Source of the DNA: Edolisoma coerulescens
Taxonomy: Eukaryota; Chordata; Aves; Passeriformes; Campephagidae
Reading direction: 5' to 3'
Length of the DNA stretch: 64,000 nt
NCBI GenBank assembly: GCA_013397115.1
Contig: VWZW01002314.1
Span: 496,001-560,000, forward strand
Every line of letters begins with the position of its first letter. Within the stretch, counting starts at the first letter, position 1. Below the pieces are notes generated by a model. The model did not search any database. It saw only the letters and a list, made by a program, of their open reading frames with translations, and was not told the origin of the DNA. Of the stretch, positions 12,677 to 25,900 are shown in pieces. The position numbers were made by a program, and so were the translations under genes.

Positions 12677-13250
12677 ATGCTGGAGGGAAGGGATGCCATC
12701 CAGAGGGACTTTGACAGGCTTGAGAGGTGGGGCTGAGTGAACCTCGCAGTGTTCAACAGGTCCAAGTGTAAGGTCCTGTACTTGGTTGGGGCAATCCCCA
12801 GCACAAATACAGGCTGGGAAGAGAATGGATTGAGACCAGCTCTGTGGAGAAGGACTTGGGATTATTGGTGGATGGGAACCTTGACATGAGCCAGCAATGT
12901 GCACTTGCAACCCAGAAAGCCAATCATATCTCGGGGTGCATCAAGAGTGGCCAGCGGGTCGAGGGAGGTGATTTCAGTCTTGTGAGATCCCAGCTGGAGT
13001 GCTACCTTCAGCTCTGGGGCTCGTAATGTAAGAAGGACATGGGCCTGCTGAAGCAAGTCTGAAGGAGGGTCACGAAGATGAACAGAGGGCTAGAGTGAGG
13101 GCTGGAGCAAGGGCTGGAGCTTCTCCTGTCAAGGCAAGCTGATGGAGTTGGGGTTGTTCAGCCTGGAGAAGAGAAGGCTCGGGGGAGACCCTATAGCACC
13201 TTCCAGTACCTAAAGGGGGCCATCAAGAAAGCTGTAGAGAGACTTTTTAC
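12677..13250 (+). mobile_element. CR1 retrotransposon fragment (end of RT region)
   Basis: This is a plus-strand CR1 LINE fragment truncated at both ends. The first frame reads RDAIQRDFDRLERW from about 12692 and, after an in-frame TGA near 12734, VNLAVFNRSKCKVLYL. That is the segment following the catalytic FADD motif in CR1 reverse transcriptase. Nucleotide blocks then follow the CR1 order: the CTCTGTGGAGAAGGACTTGG block, GGGGTGCATCAAGAGTGGCC, the GTTCAGCCTGGAGAAGAGAA block and CCTATAGCACCTTCCAGTAC. Similarity stops near 13250, before the C-terminal domain and the terminal repeat units, so the 3' end has been deleted. A local duplication of AGGGCTGGAGC-like units lies at about 13090-13120. 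Non-functional. Confidence 0.92.
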
Positions 13251-16200
13251 AGTGTGGTGTGGGTTGGACTTTCAGACAATGAGTTGCAAATTCCACTGAC
13301 TTCTGTAGAAATATGATTAGGTTTGTATTTATAGCAGTTTATTTCCTAGCAATCCAGAAGGTAGGAACCGAAGTGTGCTGAGGGAAATGTATTAACTTAA
13401 TTATGGAATATTTGCTGAAGTCAGCAAACACATCAGCTGAACTCAAAAATTCCTAAAAGAAGAAGAAAGTATTCTACACTCTTATTAGGCATATTTTTAT
13501 TTTTGAAATATGCTGTGGAACAAAACCAGTGAGAGACACTAATGATTAAATGCTTTCTGAGATTGAATTTTTTCACTTATATAGTTATTTAGTGGAAACA
13601 ATAAATGTGTTTGACCAATACATAGGTATTCAAGAGACCTTTTTGAGAACATCATGTTGTATGAATTTTAGTTTTTGATGTGTGAAGAATGGCACATCAT
13701 TTTGTTCATTTGTCCATTATCTCTATGGCATGTTCTATTAAAAAATTCACCTGGTCATAGTGAGGAAGGCTGTCTTCATCTGTCTGGTCAAAATCAGGTA
13801 GAAACCTCTGGAATGAGAAAGACAGCAAACTTTGAGAACATCTGAATAGCCCAGTTGGAAAGCAGGCATTCAGTTTTCCAGAGGCACGGCAGAAATAACC
13901 CTTTAGATTAAGTACACATGCTGTTAAAGATTGTGGGCCCCCTGGTCCAGAGATCTTAAAAAGTTGCTAGTTTAAGAAAAACAGGAGAGGTGTCATTTTG
14001 CAATGGTCCAATGGACTTTTTAGCATGTCCTTCATGCTACGGTCTACATTGACTATATCTAATTTACTGTGCTGAAAAAGCCTTCAAAAGACTTTTGGGT
14101 GTTTCTATCTCTGTGAAAGAGGGGGATTTTTTTCATTTCATTTTCTTATAAATCACAGTATTAGAAGCCCTTTCACCTTATGTGCTTACTTAAGACAGGG
14201 GAGAAGTCATATCCATGGGAAAGACCTAGATGAATTGCAGCCCCCCATGTATCTGTGATTAACAGCTGTGGGATAGTTAGTACTATGGTTTTAGTGGATA
14301 TCATTGTAGGAGCATACGTGGTGTGTTCCAGGCATAAAAAAAATGGCTTGAAGAAGCATGCAGAAAAAAAGTTGAGTTGAATAGTTATGGAAATTTTAAA
14401 CAGCATAAACTGTATAACAATTGTATTTATGTAGGACCAAAAATTTTACATAAGCAAGATTTTGTTATGTTGCAGTTTCTAAATTTCACAAAGCATTTAT
14501 GGAAGCTGGAAACCAAATCAGAGACTACAAAAAAAGAACCTTGGGTGTTTTGATAATTACAAAGAATTCATGGCCAGCTGCAAGTCAGAGCAGTGTGTAC
14601 TTAACTGCTTTGAATAGTCTGTGTTTTGCATGTAATAATCTGTGTGCATTTGCTCTGATTGCTCAAGGGGAAATAATTGCTGTTTATGAAAGATTGTCCA
14701 TTATTCCCCAATTAGGAGAAAAAACCATTTTATAACAGGGAAAATCTGTCTTTTCTGTAGACTTTGAGAGAAATTCTTCCTTACTGATGCAGTACCCCAT
14801 AAAAACTCACAGTTGTTTTTCATGCAAGATGCTACATTAGCAAGGGGTCAAAATCCCATGAATTTTTAAATTCATCTAGAATTGCTATGAATTTACTACA
14901 ACATTTTAATTGAACATGAGACAGCATATGAACTGTAAGGAATTCATGCTCAGTTGTGATTTTCTTTCTTACTCTGTAACCTAGGGTTAGAAAAGACAAG
15001 GACACACACAAAAAAAGTACAAGAAAAAATGCAGTATACTTTTCAGTTTCTGAAATAGAGTAGATAAGGTTTCAACTTCTCCTTTCCCATCAATTTCTTG
15101 TCTTGGGGGGAATATGTGGAACACAGTGTCCATGTTGCACATCGCTGTAGGGCTACTATTTGCATGGGTCCAGCCATAGTGCTATTTCCAGTCCCAGTAA
15201 GCCAAAGGGTCAATTCCTTCTGTTCATACTTTAATTGGTTAATTATAAAGTTTATATTAGAACTTAGTTTAGATGGTAGCATACACAGATTTGAAGCAAG
15301 GGAATTCAGTAATATATGAAATCTCTTGCTCCAAAGAAGATCTAGCTAGAAAATATTTCTTAGTGATAATAAAAAATTGATAAACAAGCAAGATCGCTAT
15401 ACCATCATCCAGAGGCAATGCTGCAAAAGCCTATTCTGATCTGCATTTAAAGATGAAAGATGACCCCCAGTTTCTATTATGAATGTGTACTAAAAGGAAT
15501 AGTATTTCTGGGTCTGACACTGGTATTGATTTTTGTTTTCCTAATGTTTATCCTTCAATATTTTACAATAATATTTTAATCCAACGTTTAACCCTCTGTG
15601 ATTCTGTCTGTGCTGTTCACACTGGAGTTATACTTCTGGTCTATATAGACAAGCATATTTGTTCCTTGACAAAACAGCAGGAACACTATTCCAACTATCA
15701 ATTTTCAACTGTACATTTCCAACTGTTTTTCTGTTCTCATGAGAAATATTATCTGGGTTTACCCAATTTCATAAGGCCTTTCTGTTTTAATAAAGCTGCG
15801 ACCTAACTCAGTGAGCCAAAATTACTTCTCATTTCCCCACAATAACTTCATACTTGCTTCAGATTTGGAGTGAGACACAAACGGACTGAGATCTGCACCC
15901 TGATTTCTACTGAAAAGGAGCCCATGTATAAAAGTGTGCAAGTAGGATTAGTCTCAGAGTGCTAAAAACTTCTGGAAACCTTCTGGAAACCTTCATATGC
16001 ACTGACAAGTCAATTTAGTTATATTTTGAAAGTCTTTCAGCAAATAAAAACCCAACTCATACAAAAAAACCAAACCAAAACCAAAAACCCAACATATTTT
16101 TAAGAAAGATATTGAGATGAACTTAAACTAGTACAGGTCTCCTGTCAGTTGAATAGTTGTGGAGAAAAGCAAATGCCTGCAATCATGTATAATCAAATAA

Positions 16201-18309
16201 ATTTCCATTAAGTTTTCTTTTAAGGAAAGAAAAATAAATGCAAACGTTTAAGGGGGTAAGGGGTGTATTTTAAACAACAACAAGAAAAAAATACAAAAAA
16301 CCCTAAAACAAACATCAGGTACATGTCTGGTCATAATCTGTTGTGTATTGATCTAGTTGCATACGGCTTCTTAAGGGAAGAGAAGGTATAGGTTTTAGCC
16401 TCAGGTTCCTTAGGCTTGTGAAATTGTGTATCTCTCTAAATTATTTTTTACAAGAATTAGTAAGCATTTTATTTTTTACACAAAAGATATGCAATCTAGA
16501 CACGAAGCTGAAGAAGGAAAACAAGAGTAATTTCCTTCTGTTTGTAATTGTATTTTGCTTATCTGAAAAGAGTAAAACATGCATTATCCTTGCCTACCTT
16601 CGGGCTGTTTTACTATTCAGAAATAGTTACTCCAGGAACCTTTCTGTCTTGTTTTGTGATGACTTTAGGACTTACCAGGCTGTACTTTCATACCAGATAT
16701 CAATTTTCTAAGGCTTTTAATTGTATCTGTACAATTCATCTGCATACAATCCCCAAAGAGAGGCAGGAATGTCACACAGCTATTTACACAGTATTGTCTT
16801 TGTGGGAAGAGATAAGTATTCCTGGGGTATTATGCCGCTGTATCACAATTTTTAACTCCAGTGCACCTGCATGTGCAATGTGGTGTTTATCATACTATCA
16901 GTGCAAGAAAGATCCTACTTTTTAAATAAATGTTAAATTTTAGGGCATTAACAATCCAATTCATGCTAATAGACCTAATTGTGCATGTATACATGCAAAA
17001 TTTGCAGAATTAAAGTAAATTACTCAGATTCAATATTCTACAATTCTCTCTGAGAGTTAGTAGACCCTCATATAAAGGAAGTGAACTTAAGTTTTAAAAA
17101 AGATTTTTTGATTGCTGAGAAAAATAAGTAAAGCTGTATGGCAATGATCCAAAAAAAATCAAGTTAAAAGGAAGAAGGGAGAACAGACATTTACATCCTA
17201 GTGCTAGATACATATCTGAACTATTCAGGGTCATGAAATCTGTGCTCTTTGGCTGAAAGCACAGCACATTACTTCAGTACTGTCTCTCAGTCTATTAAAA
17301 ACCAACTGTGAAAAAAGGTCAAATGAGAGCTGACGAAATGACTTAGATGCTCCATTTGATGTTGCAGTTGTTTCTTTAGTTCAACTAATATTTTTTATCA
17401 CCTTGGTTTCATGGTCCAATTCTTTTGAAAACAGTGATAGAAGATAATATGTTCATCATAATACTAGGATAATTTTGTAAACTCAATGTAGGCTGAGTCT
17501 GCTGCATTATTATACAGATTTTTTTTTTAAATAATTTAATTAAAAACAGGACAAGATCTCAGTTCCCTGAATTTTGGTGCCTGAAGACTACTGAAATGGC
17601 TAAAAACAGACCTCAAGCAGTCCTGGAAAAGGACTTTTGTTATGAACTCAGACTCTGTATCATTCCCCTCCTCCTCTAATACCTGTAGTATTCATATTCT
17701 ATCTAATCCCACTGTAGTTGCTTATTCTCTGAGTTTCTCCAGGCCATGAAGTATGGATGTTGGAGCCTTCCTTATTTGTAGATTCACAGAAGACAAGTCC
17801 AGATATACCTCTTCCGTGTTCTCTCAAGACATGATCCAACTTCCTTTCCAGACGGCTTCCTGAGGCAGTCTGCCCCAGATTCTGTCAAAAAATGTACAAG
17901 CTGCCAATTTTTGAAACACAAGAGATTCTAGTTGCTATAACTTTTTGGATCCCTTGCTACACAGAGATAAAGACAGTTATGCTGGCTGTCAAGTGCAATT
18001 TTTTTGTTGTTGTTCTCATGTTTCTTTGCTTGGGAGGGAAATAGATAACCACATGATAGTAAGACTGCAAAGTGCATCACTGCATTACCATTTTTTGATT
18101 ATGCTAATTATTGTGAAGTCCTTTTCCTATACAGTGTTTTTATTGTGTGCAAGTTTTCTTTTTTTATCACTAAGCTAAAGCAGCTAGATTTTGATAACCA
18201 AAATCATAAGTGAAAAGATCTGAAGACAGATGATAGTAAGAAAGTCATGTTGCTTATTCTCTTGCATTTCCCCTCAAAATCTACTATGATTTAGATGAGC
18301 TAGATTTGC
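13251..18309. other. Gene-free AT-rich unique sequence
   Basis: No gene recognised in about 5 kb. Two chance open frames of 97-125 codons overlap at 16418-16925 in different frames, with no recognisable domain. A tandem duplication of CTTCTGGAAAC lies at about 15968-15992. No interspersed repeat was identified. Confidence 0.7.
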
Positions 18310-18490
18310 ATCCCAGGCTGTCTTGCACCTGGCCCTGCAAACATGCTGAGGCCCTGAACTTGCCCACGTTTCACTCTGACCCCTCGTCTGCTTGTGGCCC
18401 AGATCACGTCAGATCTAGGAGCTGAAAAGCTCTTCCAGCTCTAGGGTTCAGACGTGGGCATGGACTCGAGCAGGTGGTTGAGCTTTCTTC
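18310..18490. other. Small GC-rich island, unidentified
   Basis: About 180 bp clearly richer in G and C than the surrounding sequence, with a few CpG sites (CCCACGTTTC, CCCTCGTCTG). It does not match the CR1 or LTR families of this window. It may be a fragment of an unrecognised repeat or a conserved non-coding element. I cannot assign a function. Confidence 0.4.
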
Positions 18491-18977
18491 AGGTTTGGAC
18501 ATTCCTCTGACATAGAGTTATTTTAGTGTTTCAGATATTCTGGTATCCCTTTTCTCACTTCTGAAGCCATCTTCATGGACCCAAGAAGAAAACTGACATG
18601 GATTCTATGATCCTGTAAGTGATAAGTACAGAATTTACCAAAATCACAACCCAACTACCTAGTAAAAAGACAGATGTGATTCAAGTGTTACCATGACGTA
18701 TCTCCAGGGAAGGTATATTTTGTTCTTTGAGATACTAGGTCCCTTGACTATGGTAGGGGTCTGAGGAGAGCTTTGGAGACATGGTACTGGCTGAAGCCAT
18801 TATTGTCAGGATCATCAAACATTTTAATTGTTTGCAGCTTAAACATCATGTGTATTGATCAGACAGAACAATCTCTAGAGGAAATATGTATTGAGTTGAA
18901 TCATCCTCTAAAGATGTCTCTTTTTCTTAGATAAGTAGTGGGTTACGGATCCGAATTTGTTAATAGGTCCTTAATTT

Positions 18978-19130
18978 CCCCCCCCCTACTTGTCTTCCCC
19001 ATGGCCTGTGGCACCGTGGCCATGGCAGGGGGAAGGCAGGTCTCTCTCAGGGGACCAGGCCGGCCTGGACCCGTTGGAGTCAGTCCTCTCTGTCCCTACT
19101 CTCTTGTGACTGTTGCTGTTGTGGGTTAAT
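18978..19130. other. Small GC-rich island, unidentified
   Basis: A run of eight or nine C is followed by about 150 bp of GC-rich sequence (blocks CATGGCCTGTGGCACCGTGG and GACCAGGCCGGCCTGGACCC) between AT-rich flanks. GGCCGGCC is palindromic. Short open frames on both strands cross it, but their residues show no domain. The sharp edges suggest an inserted fragment, possibly from an LTR, but I could not match one. Confidence 0.4.
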
Positions 19131-19494
19131 GTACATGTGTGTGACAAAAGAGAAGCTGGTGAATCTGAATGCTGAATAGCAGAAGAAATCAGAACACTAG
19201 TGAACAAAACTGTCAGAAACATTCTTCCTCCTATGGATTAAGACTGTGGAAAAAGGGTAAGGAAGCAAGACGAATTGCATGAACAGAGAGAGAAGAAGCA
19301 ATTCCTCATGCTAAGACTGTTATTACTAAACTTAAGCGTCCAACATGAAGTCCTTTCCTTCCGAAAGTACAAGGTGGTGAGAAATCAGCACATTTCATGA
19401 ATTTTAGAGACACAGCTTCTTCTGTCAATCCTACCTGAGCATTATTCTGTTCCAGTTCTCCACTGCTCAGTCTTTCTTCCACTTCCTGAGAAGT

Positions 19495-19598
19495 AAGGGA
19501 AAAAAAAAAAAAGAGGAAGGGAAAGGGAAAAGGAAAAGGAAAGGGAAAGGGAAAGGGAAAGGGAAAGGGAAAGGGAAAGGGAAAGGGAAAGGGAAAGA
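19495..19598 (+). repeat. (GGGAAA)n microsatellite in a 104-bp purine tract
   Basis: Plus-strand bases 19495-19598 are all purines. The core 19543-19596 is nine perfect GGGAAA units, preceded by degenerate units (GGGAAAA, GGAAAA) and an A12 run. Spaced G3 tracts with three-base loops fit the rule for intramolecular G-quadruplexes. The homopurine strand bias also permits triplex formation. The length is probably polymorphic. It may be neutral slippage product. Confidence 0.95.
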
Positions 19599-22500
19599 CT
19601 TGCGTAATGAGATTGGCTCTAGTAATCTGATGAACTATTTTTATGGAAACTGGCTGTCTCTTAAGGTTATCAGAGAGCTATTCACTGAAAACCCCAAATC
19701 TGTACTGCAGGGCACATAACCACATCATAAGAAACCATGATCTTCTGCTAGACTTATACTGTAGAATCCTTTTCTTGGCAGGCACTTTGATGTGCTGTCT
19801 CGCAGGGAAGATAGAATAGGATAAAAGTCTTCACTCTTTATGCACCCATGTGAGACTGTAATTTCCAACTCACATGGAAAAAGTAATTTTAAACCTCATA
19901 GGTCTATTGCAACATAAAACATAATGCCACACAGTAAAGAGAATTTTTAATTTTACCCCTTCAAAGCTGCCATTTTTGATTGTGCTTTGTTTAGGATGTC
20001 ATCCTTCTAGCATATTTCTGTATCAGTTTCAGTATCAGAAGCAAAAGCTGCATTAATAACCAGAGGATAAAATCAGCTATGCATTTCCTCCTGTGCAATG
20101 TCATCATGAAAATGTAGGCAAACCTAACTGATATAAAGTCTATAACACCTACATGGTAGACAGGACAGTTTACAGAAAGTCAAAAGAGCTTGACCCTACG
20201 TACAGACCTCCACTACAGCCGATGCACAGAATCAATCAGAGGCTCAGTGCTCATCTGTCCAAAACATTTTGGAGTTTCTTTTTTCCTCTCCAAAATCAAA
20301 ATATGTTTGGTTTTTTTTTTTTTTAAGACGTGATTACAGAAGATCATTTCAGTGCAAGTCTGCTGGGAAACACAATACAGGATATGTTATATTTTTTAAA
20401 TACAAATATTCCAGGCTGAAAATTAAGAGATCAGGCTCATTTGCTTTTGCCATACGCTTCCTCAATTTATGTGATGTATTTTGCCTCATTAAATCTGTAG
20501 GACAATAGCAAGCATTTCTTTTTGTTTCTTTTGTCCTCCTCAGTATCCCTCCTACAACATTCCGGTCTTCTTTTTAAAACTGCTTTCTAAATGTGTAATA
20601 TTTATATCTGTTTCTACCTATAGGAAAAGCATCACAGGCTTTCACTCCTGATTAACGTCTTTGATTTCTGGTGGATAATATTAGTGAATTCTAAATCACA
20701 GAAGAATAAATATATGGAAAGATACATGCAGTGCAGCAGAATTATTAAATATCTGAAAAGATATTGATGCTAGGCTTCATATGCAATTACAAAAATTATT
20801 ACTATTCATATAGTTGTATGGAGCATTTCTTTAAAGCAAACAAAACACACATCAAAATTAATCTAACAAAAATCCCCTATATTTAAAAAAAAACACCTGC
20901 GTTTCCTTCTGTATTAAACTGAGGAAGCTTTCCTTATGCAAAAAAAGATAAATTATGTAGACTAGTTACTGGTTATTACATTCTCTTTCTTAACTCATGG
21001 TTATAAAGCACAGAACATGGTAACCTTTTCAAGATTTTTCAGAAACTGTTAGTATAAACTCAAAGTTGCTATAAATACAGCATGTTGCATGTTTGTTGGA
21101 TTAATTTCTCTGACTTGTCTTGTGATCAAGAGAGAGCCCAGCTATGTGCTATTATATGAGTATTTGCATTTCATACCAAGGAAATATGTAATTTATATTG
21201 TAATAGAACCATTATCATAATATTTTTTAAGAAAACCCCTTCTTACATAAACCTAATCTTTCCAGTCTTTTAAAATATTAACTTGGTTTACATTGAAAAT
21301 AATTTTAGGGATAATACACTCCTGCACAAAATGTTAGCATGACATTAGTACTTTTATTTAAAGGTACCATTAATGTTTCTCTTCCTCTGTCTTTCCTCAG
21401 AGAAATTGCTTATCTTTGGACTATCAAAGAGCATCTCCCATAATAATAGATAGGTATCTTCTAGGAGCTTTTTTAAGCAGTAAAGAAAAAGATAGCTCTT
21501 TTCCAGGGAATTTTGAAACTGACTTGTTTTTTGCTGTGATCCTCTTATTGCAGTAAGGATTCTCTAGTCCTCATGTGCTGAATAATAACAGTGTTATTTA
21601 CCCACATGCAAACATTTGAGTGGCAACAAAAAGCTGACAGGATTGCTCCTTCACATTTATTGTTTTGCTCTCATTAATTTGCTGAGAAAGTCTATTGCAA
21701 GTTTTTATACACTGGAACACTAAATTACACAGTCTGAGACATTTACACACCTTTTTGTTACACAGTATTAAAATAATTTCTGAAATTCAACTTACAACAA
21801 TGAAGAACCACTTGTACAGTAAAACCTTTTATAAGGACAAGCTAATCTAGTAAGAAGTTGTGCCCTTACATATCTCTGCTTTCAACATTTAGAAAGTGTA
21901 ATTAACTATATCAGGTGATACATTGCATTCTTCTTATGTTCTACTCTTCTTCAGACTGGCAAATGTAACCACTTTATCTTAAAAGGGTATTGCTCTGCTT
22001 CCTGGATACAATATCATTGTAACAAATCCTACTCTGCTCCAACCCATTGTTTATCCTTCTCTTTTGACTTAGTCAAATAAAGACTGTGCAATAGAACAAT
22101 CAACATGCGGTGTGTTGTACATAGTGTACATAGTGATTATGATTGAAATATTTAGAATTTGCCCCTGCAGAAAAATAACCTTACTGGGAAATTTTTTAAG
22201 TATTGATGCAACTATGCTGCAAAAAAATTTCTGGAGGTTGCAAATCTGTATCTTAGAAACAAAGTTATTTTGCTGTTCATGTGTACCAACAATCTATAAT
22301 TATTTTCTTATTAGGAAGGAGTAATTTCTTTAAGTATTTGAAAGTATTCACTCTATATTCTTACAACTGTGGAATTATAGTCTATTTTTTTTTCATGAAA
22401 GTAAGTCAGAATCTGATGTCTGAATATCCATCTGAGCATAGTCTGGGACCCACACAAAATCAGAGCATATGCTCTTTTATTACCTCATTATATGAGCCAC

Positions 22501-22643
22501 ACGTTTCACTCAGCACTTTAGCTTGGCAAGGTCTTATTATAATTTTCTTTAATTTAGTTGACCACAAATTGGAGAGAATTGAGTCTAGATGTCAGTGAAG
22601 TCAGTGCTAACCACATCATCTTTGTTTCTTCTCCTTTGCACAG
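19599..22643. other. Gene-free unique sequence with splice-like sites
   Basis: No gene recognised. Polypyrimidine-CAG patterns end at 20543 and 21400, and the second is followed by a possible 53-base exon (see findings). Without a transcript these are only sequence matches, and such tracts are common in AT-rich DNA. Confidence 0.6.
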
Positions 22644-22907
22644 CCAGCGAGAGTGGTGGAGTGGGATTTAAACAGGCAGGGTGGAGTCTTTTGGATTTGG
22701 TACCCCCGGCCTCCCCTCACTGAGCCCTTGCAGCCTGGAGAGAGACTATGGAAGTGTGAGAGGTCATTTGCTTTTAACTCCCAGAATAGAGACCCACAAC
22801 TACTCCCATGAACAATGAAGTAGAAAAGCACCAGAGTCTCTGGGATTTACCAAATGGGAACTGCTGAAAAACAGATTGTCGATTGCTGCTGTCTTCACCA
22901 GCCACAG
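22644..22907 (+). other. Possible exon-like segment
   Basis: A good acceptor match (TTTCTTCTCCTTTGCACAG ending at 22643) and a good donor match (CACAG|GTAAAAG, GT at 22908-22909) bound 264 bases. The first half is more GC-rich than the neighbourhood. From the first base the frame is open for 59 codons before a TGA, so it would not be an internal coding exon throughout. A non-coding RNA exon or a terminal coding portion would fit better. No domain was recognised. Coincidence or an old repeat fragment remains quite possible. Confidence 0.2.
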
Positions 22908-25900
22908 GTAAAAGTGATTCTACTTATGATTCCTTAAAATGAAAACACAAAGAAACTCAATAAAATATACATGCAAATGAAATTAAATAGGTGTAGATAC
23001 CATCTGACACATTCAAGTACACAAATCACATTTAATTCTGACCTTAATTTTTTGGGGGGATATAGAATCTCTCTCTTTGTTTTGCTATTTTTTTCAGGTA
23101 AAAAATGTGTGTAACAGGAACCTTTTCCCGTGTAAGACATTTTAAAGCAAATTAAAATGCAAATAGGTACAATACAGCTATCAGAAGTACCCTTAGGCAG
23201 CAAACTGCATAGGAAGCTAGTTACATTTAGCTGGAATTAATATTTTGTATTGGAGAAGTGTCTAAGTAGACAACTGAATTTTAAGGGGCAAATGTTGCTG
23301 GGCCATAGCAGTGGTACTGTGAGGCACGTTCAGTACTGTATAAGATTGTTAATAAATATTGGAGGACAAAGCAAAGACTTTGAGACTTTGTAGAAAATAA
23401 AGTGAAAAATCAAAGATTAATCATATTAGATTCCCCAGAGAAAGTAACTACAAAAGATCATTCATTAGAAAAAACCAATAACCGGTGGAGATCGCACTAT
23501 GTAATCATTAGTTGATCTGGAAAAGGAAAAAAAAAAGGAAAAAAAAAAGAGGAAAAAAAATTAGAAAGCGTAATCCCTATGATGCACAGAGAAACATGAC
23601 TTGTATAAAGATGAGTGTCTCAAAGCATAGGAATGATTTGAGCAGGATGGCTTTTTAAAATTTTTTTATCAAGGGGCAGTCGTCAAAATGAGCTTGGTTT
23701 ATATTTTTTACTTTTTAAACCATGGCTTGGGCAATAATTAAATGCCAGAGGAAATCATATTAAGTCATTCCTGTTTATCTCATGGCCAGTTCAGTTGTTG
23801 CTACGCAGATGTGCCTGGAATATCCAAAGCCCTCTCTAGTCTTCTTCCTTAGCAGTTACTGACTTTCTGAGTTTTGATTTATTCATATCTTTTTAGGGGA
23901 AGGCAAGAGCTTCTTTTCTTTATAATCCTAGAGCAGTATTTACATATTCCAAATTGCCTATAATCTAAGAGAGAAATGGAGCAGTACTGGGTCATGTAAA
24001 AATCTTCCGTTGATGCTACACCAGCTAGACCTTATGTAACACTTTCATTGAGGAGATTTAGGGACAGCGAGAGAGGAGACAACAAAATGTGTTGAGCTTA
24101 CTAACTGTACAGGAGTGGTTATACTTTTCTTCGCTCTACTATGTTTGTAATATATGATATGGGCTTTTTTCATCTCTATTTTGATTAAGTATTTGTCCAG
24201 TGGGGACAGGAGAAGGCATATTTGGCAATTCTCTTTTAATTACACAGTTTCTCTCAGCAGACATTTCTTCTTTTCCAGGCCTTTCTTTAAATGTAGTGGA
24301 TTCCATACCTTTTCAGCTAGATGGTTTCTGCTTCTATTACTTGTTTTCTTTCATTTTATGTGTGGATAAATTTAATTTTATTATAGTCTTCCATAAAATT
24401 TCATCATCCATGAATGTTATCACATTGATAAAACTTGTTGTTAAAGTTCACGTCTTAAAAGATATATAATTTTCTGATTTTATATATTTAGGATCGATTT
24501 CTTGTTTTCTTAGTCTCTCTTTTTTTTCTTTCTTCCTTTCTCAGCCTAACATCTGTTCTTAAATGTCTATTCAACATTAATTTTTTCTGTAGTTATAAAA
24601 GTCTTAGCATTCATCAATCCAAGTGCTTCTGATTTGCTCATATTCTGCTTGCTTTTGTGACATTTTACCCTATAAAATTTATTTTTTTAAAATTATTATA
24701 CTAATGTTCATATTTCTTGATATGAGAAGTGTGAGATAAATTCACTTAGGGAATGAAAAAGGTTAGTTACCCTCGTTAAAATAAATTATGGTTAACTTGT
24801 CAGTTTGAAGAACAAATACAGGAAAATCTTATTAAAAAATTCATCACTTCAGGAATGATTACATATAAGCCAGAAATGTAATGTAGCAGTCAATTGTTTA
24901 AAAATGTTTTAGTGGTCCTAGTAACCATGTTTATTCTGAAGAGTTGTAATAAGCTCAGGCAGGAAAAAAACCCCACACAAATCAAAGAAACAAAATATAC
25001 TTAAGGATAGTTTATAATTAATTGGTAATTTTCTTCTTGAATATAATTAATTTGAACTTGTTGATAAATCTGAGCCATAAGTTCTCAGAAATTAATATCT
25101 TATTTTTTTCCAACATTTAGTCTTGGCTTTCACTAGAGAAATTTGGGAGTTTTTCACTATCTTATTTTTCTTGATTTTAATTCACTTAATGGTAGCTAAA
25201 CTTTGTATTGTTTTAACGGCCTAGTTTTCCATCTCTGAAATCAAGGTTATTTAATGTTTATTTATTGGAACCTTAAGCTTTCAATTTTTCAGTCTGAGCT
25301 GTTTTACATGAACATTTATTGTCCTTAAAAAAAAAAAAGAAAAAAATTGCCTTAGAAAACTAAAATCAACTGTTCGAAATAGCAAAATTGAAAATTAAGA
25401 AAAAACCCAATTTAATAAGATGATATTGCCTAAGTATCCAAAAAAGGGTGAAGCTTTCTTATCTTTTCCTGCCGAAGTCTTTTCCTTTTCCAGCTCTTTA
25501 ATTCCCATTTTCTTCTCCAAATATTTAATACTCATCAACCCTTTTTGTTATTGAACCAGAAAAAACCAAATTATCTTTTTCCACCATGCTATGGAAGGAT
25601 TCTGTTTTATTCTCACATTGAACATGTGAGTCTGCATGGGTCCATAGTTTACTATACAATATATTTATTACTAATAGTTTTCAACGTTTAAAAGATTAAA
25701 TTTTAAAACAGGCAGTCATTGACCTAATATCACTGCCATTGTTACTGTTAATTGAAAGTCAATATAAACAGCTAAACAATGAGATTAAATATTCTTTAAC
25801 ACATCAGAGTCATAATTTATGCCTGTATTCTTCCCACTGACTAGTTTCTGCAAATCCAGACAGACATTTAATGAGTAAAATAATGATTTCAAATAATTTC

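Noticed and set aside
15483..15806. Plus-strand frame of 107 codons
   Set aside because: No domain, with hydrophobic and serine-rich residues typical of random AT-rich translation.
16418..16925. Overlapping plus-strand frames of 97 and 125 codons
   Set aside because: Two different frames are open over the same AT-rich DNA, with no domain, no plausible promoter and no splice context. Chance is sufficient.
19540..19598. CRISPR-like or telomere-like array
   Set aside because: The six-base GGGAAA unit has no spacers and is not the vertebrate telomere unit TTAGGG. It is an ordinary microsatellite.
24495..24543. Long pyrimidine tract ending in CAG, acceptor-like
   Set aside because: No matching donor or open segment follows, and T-rich tracts are common in this sequence.
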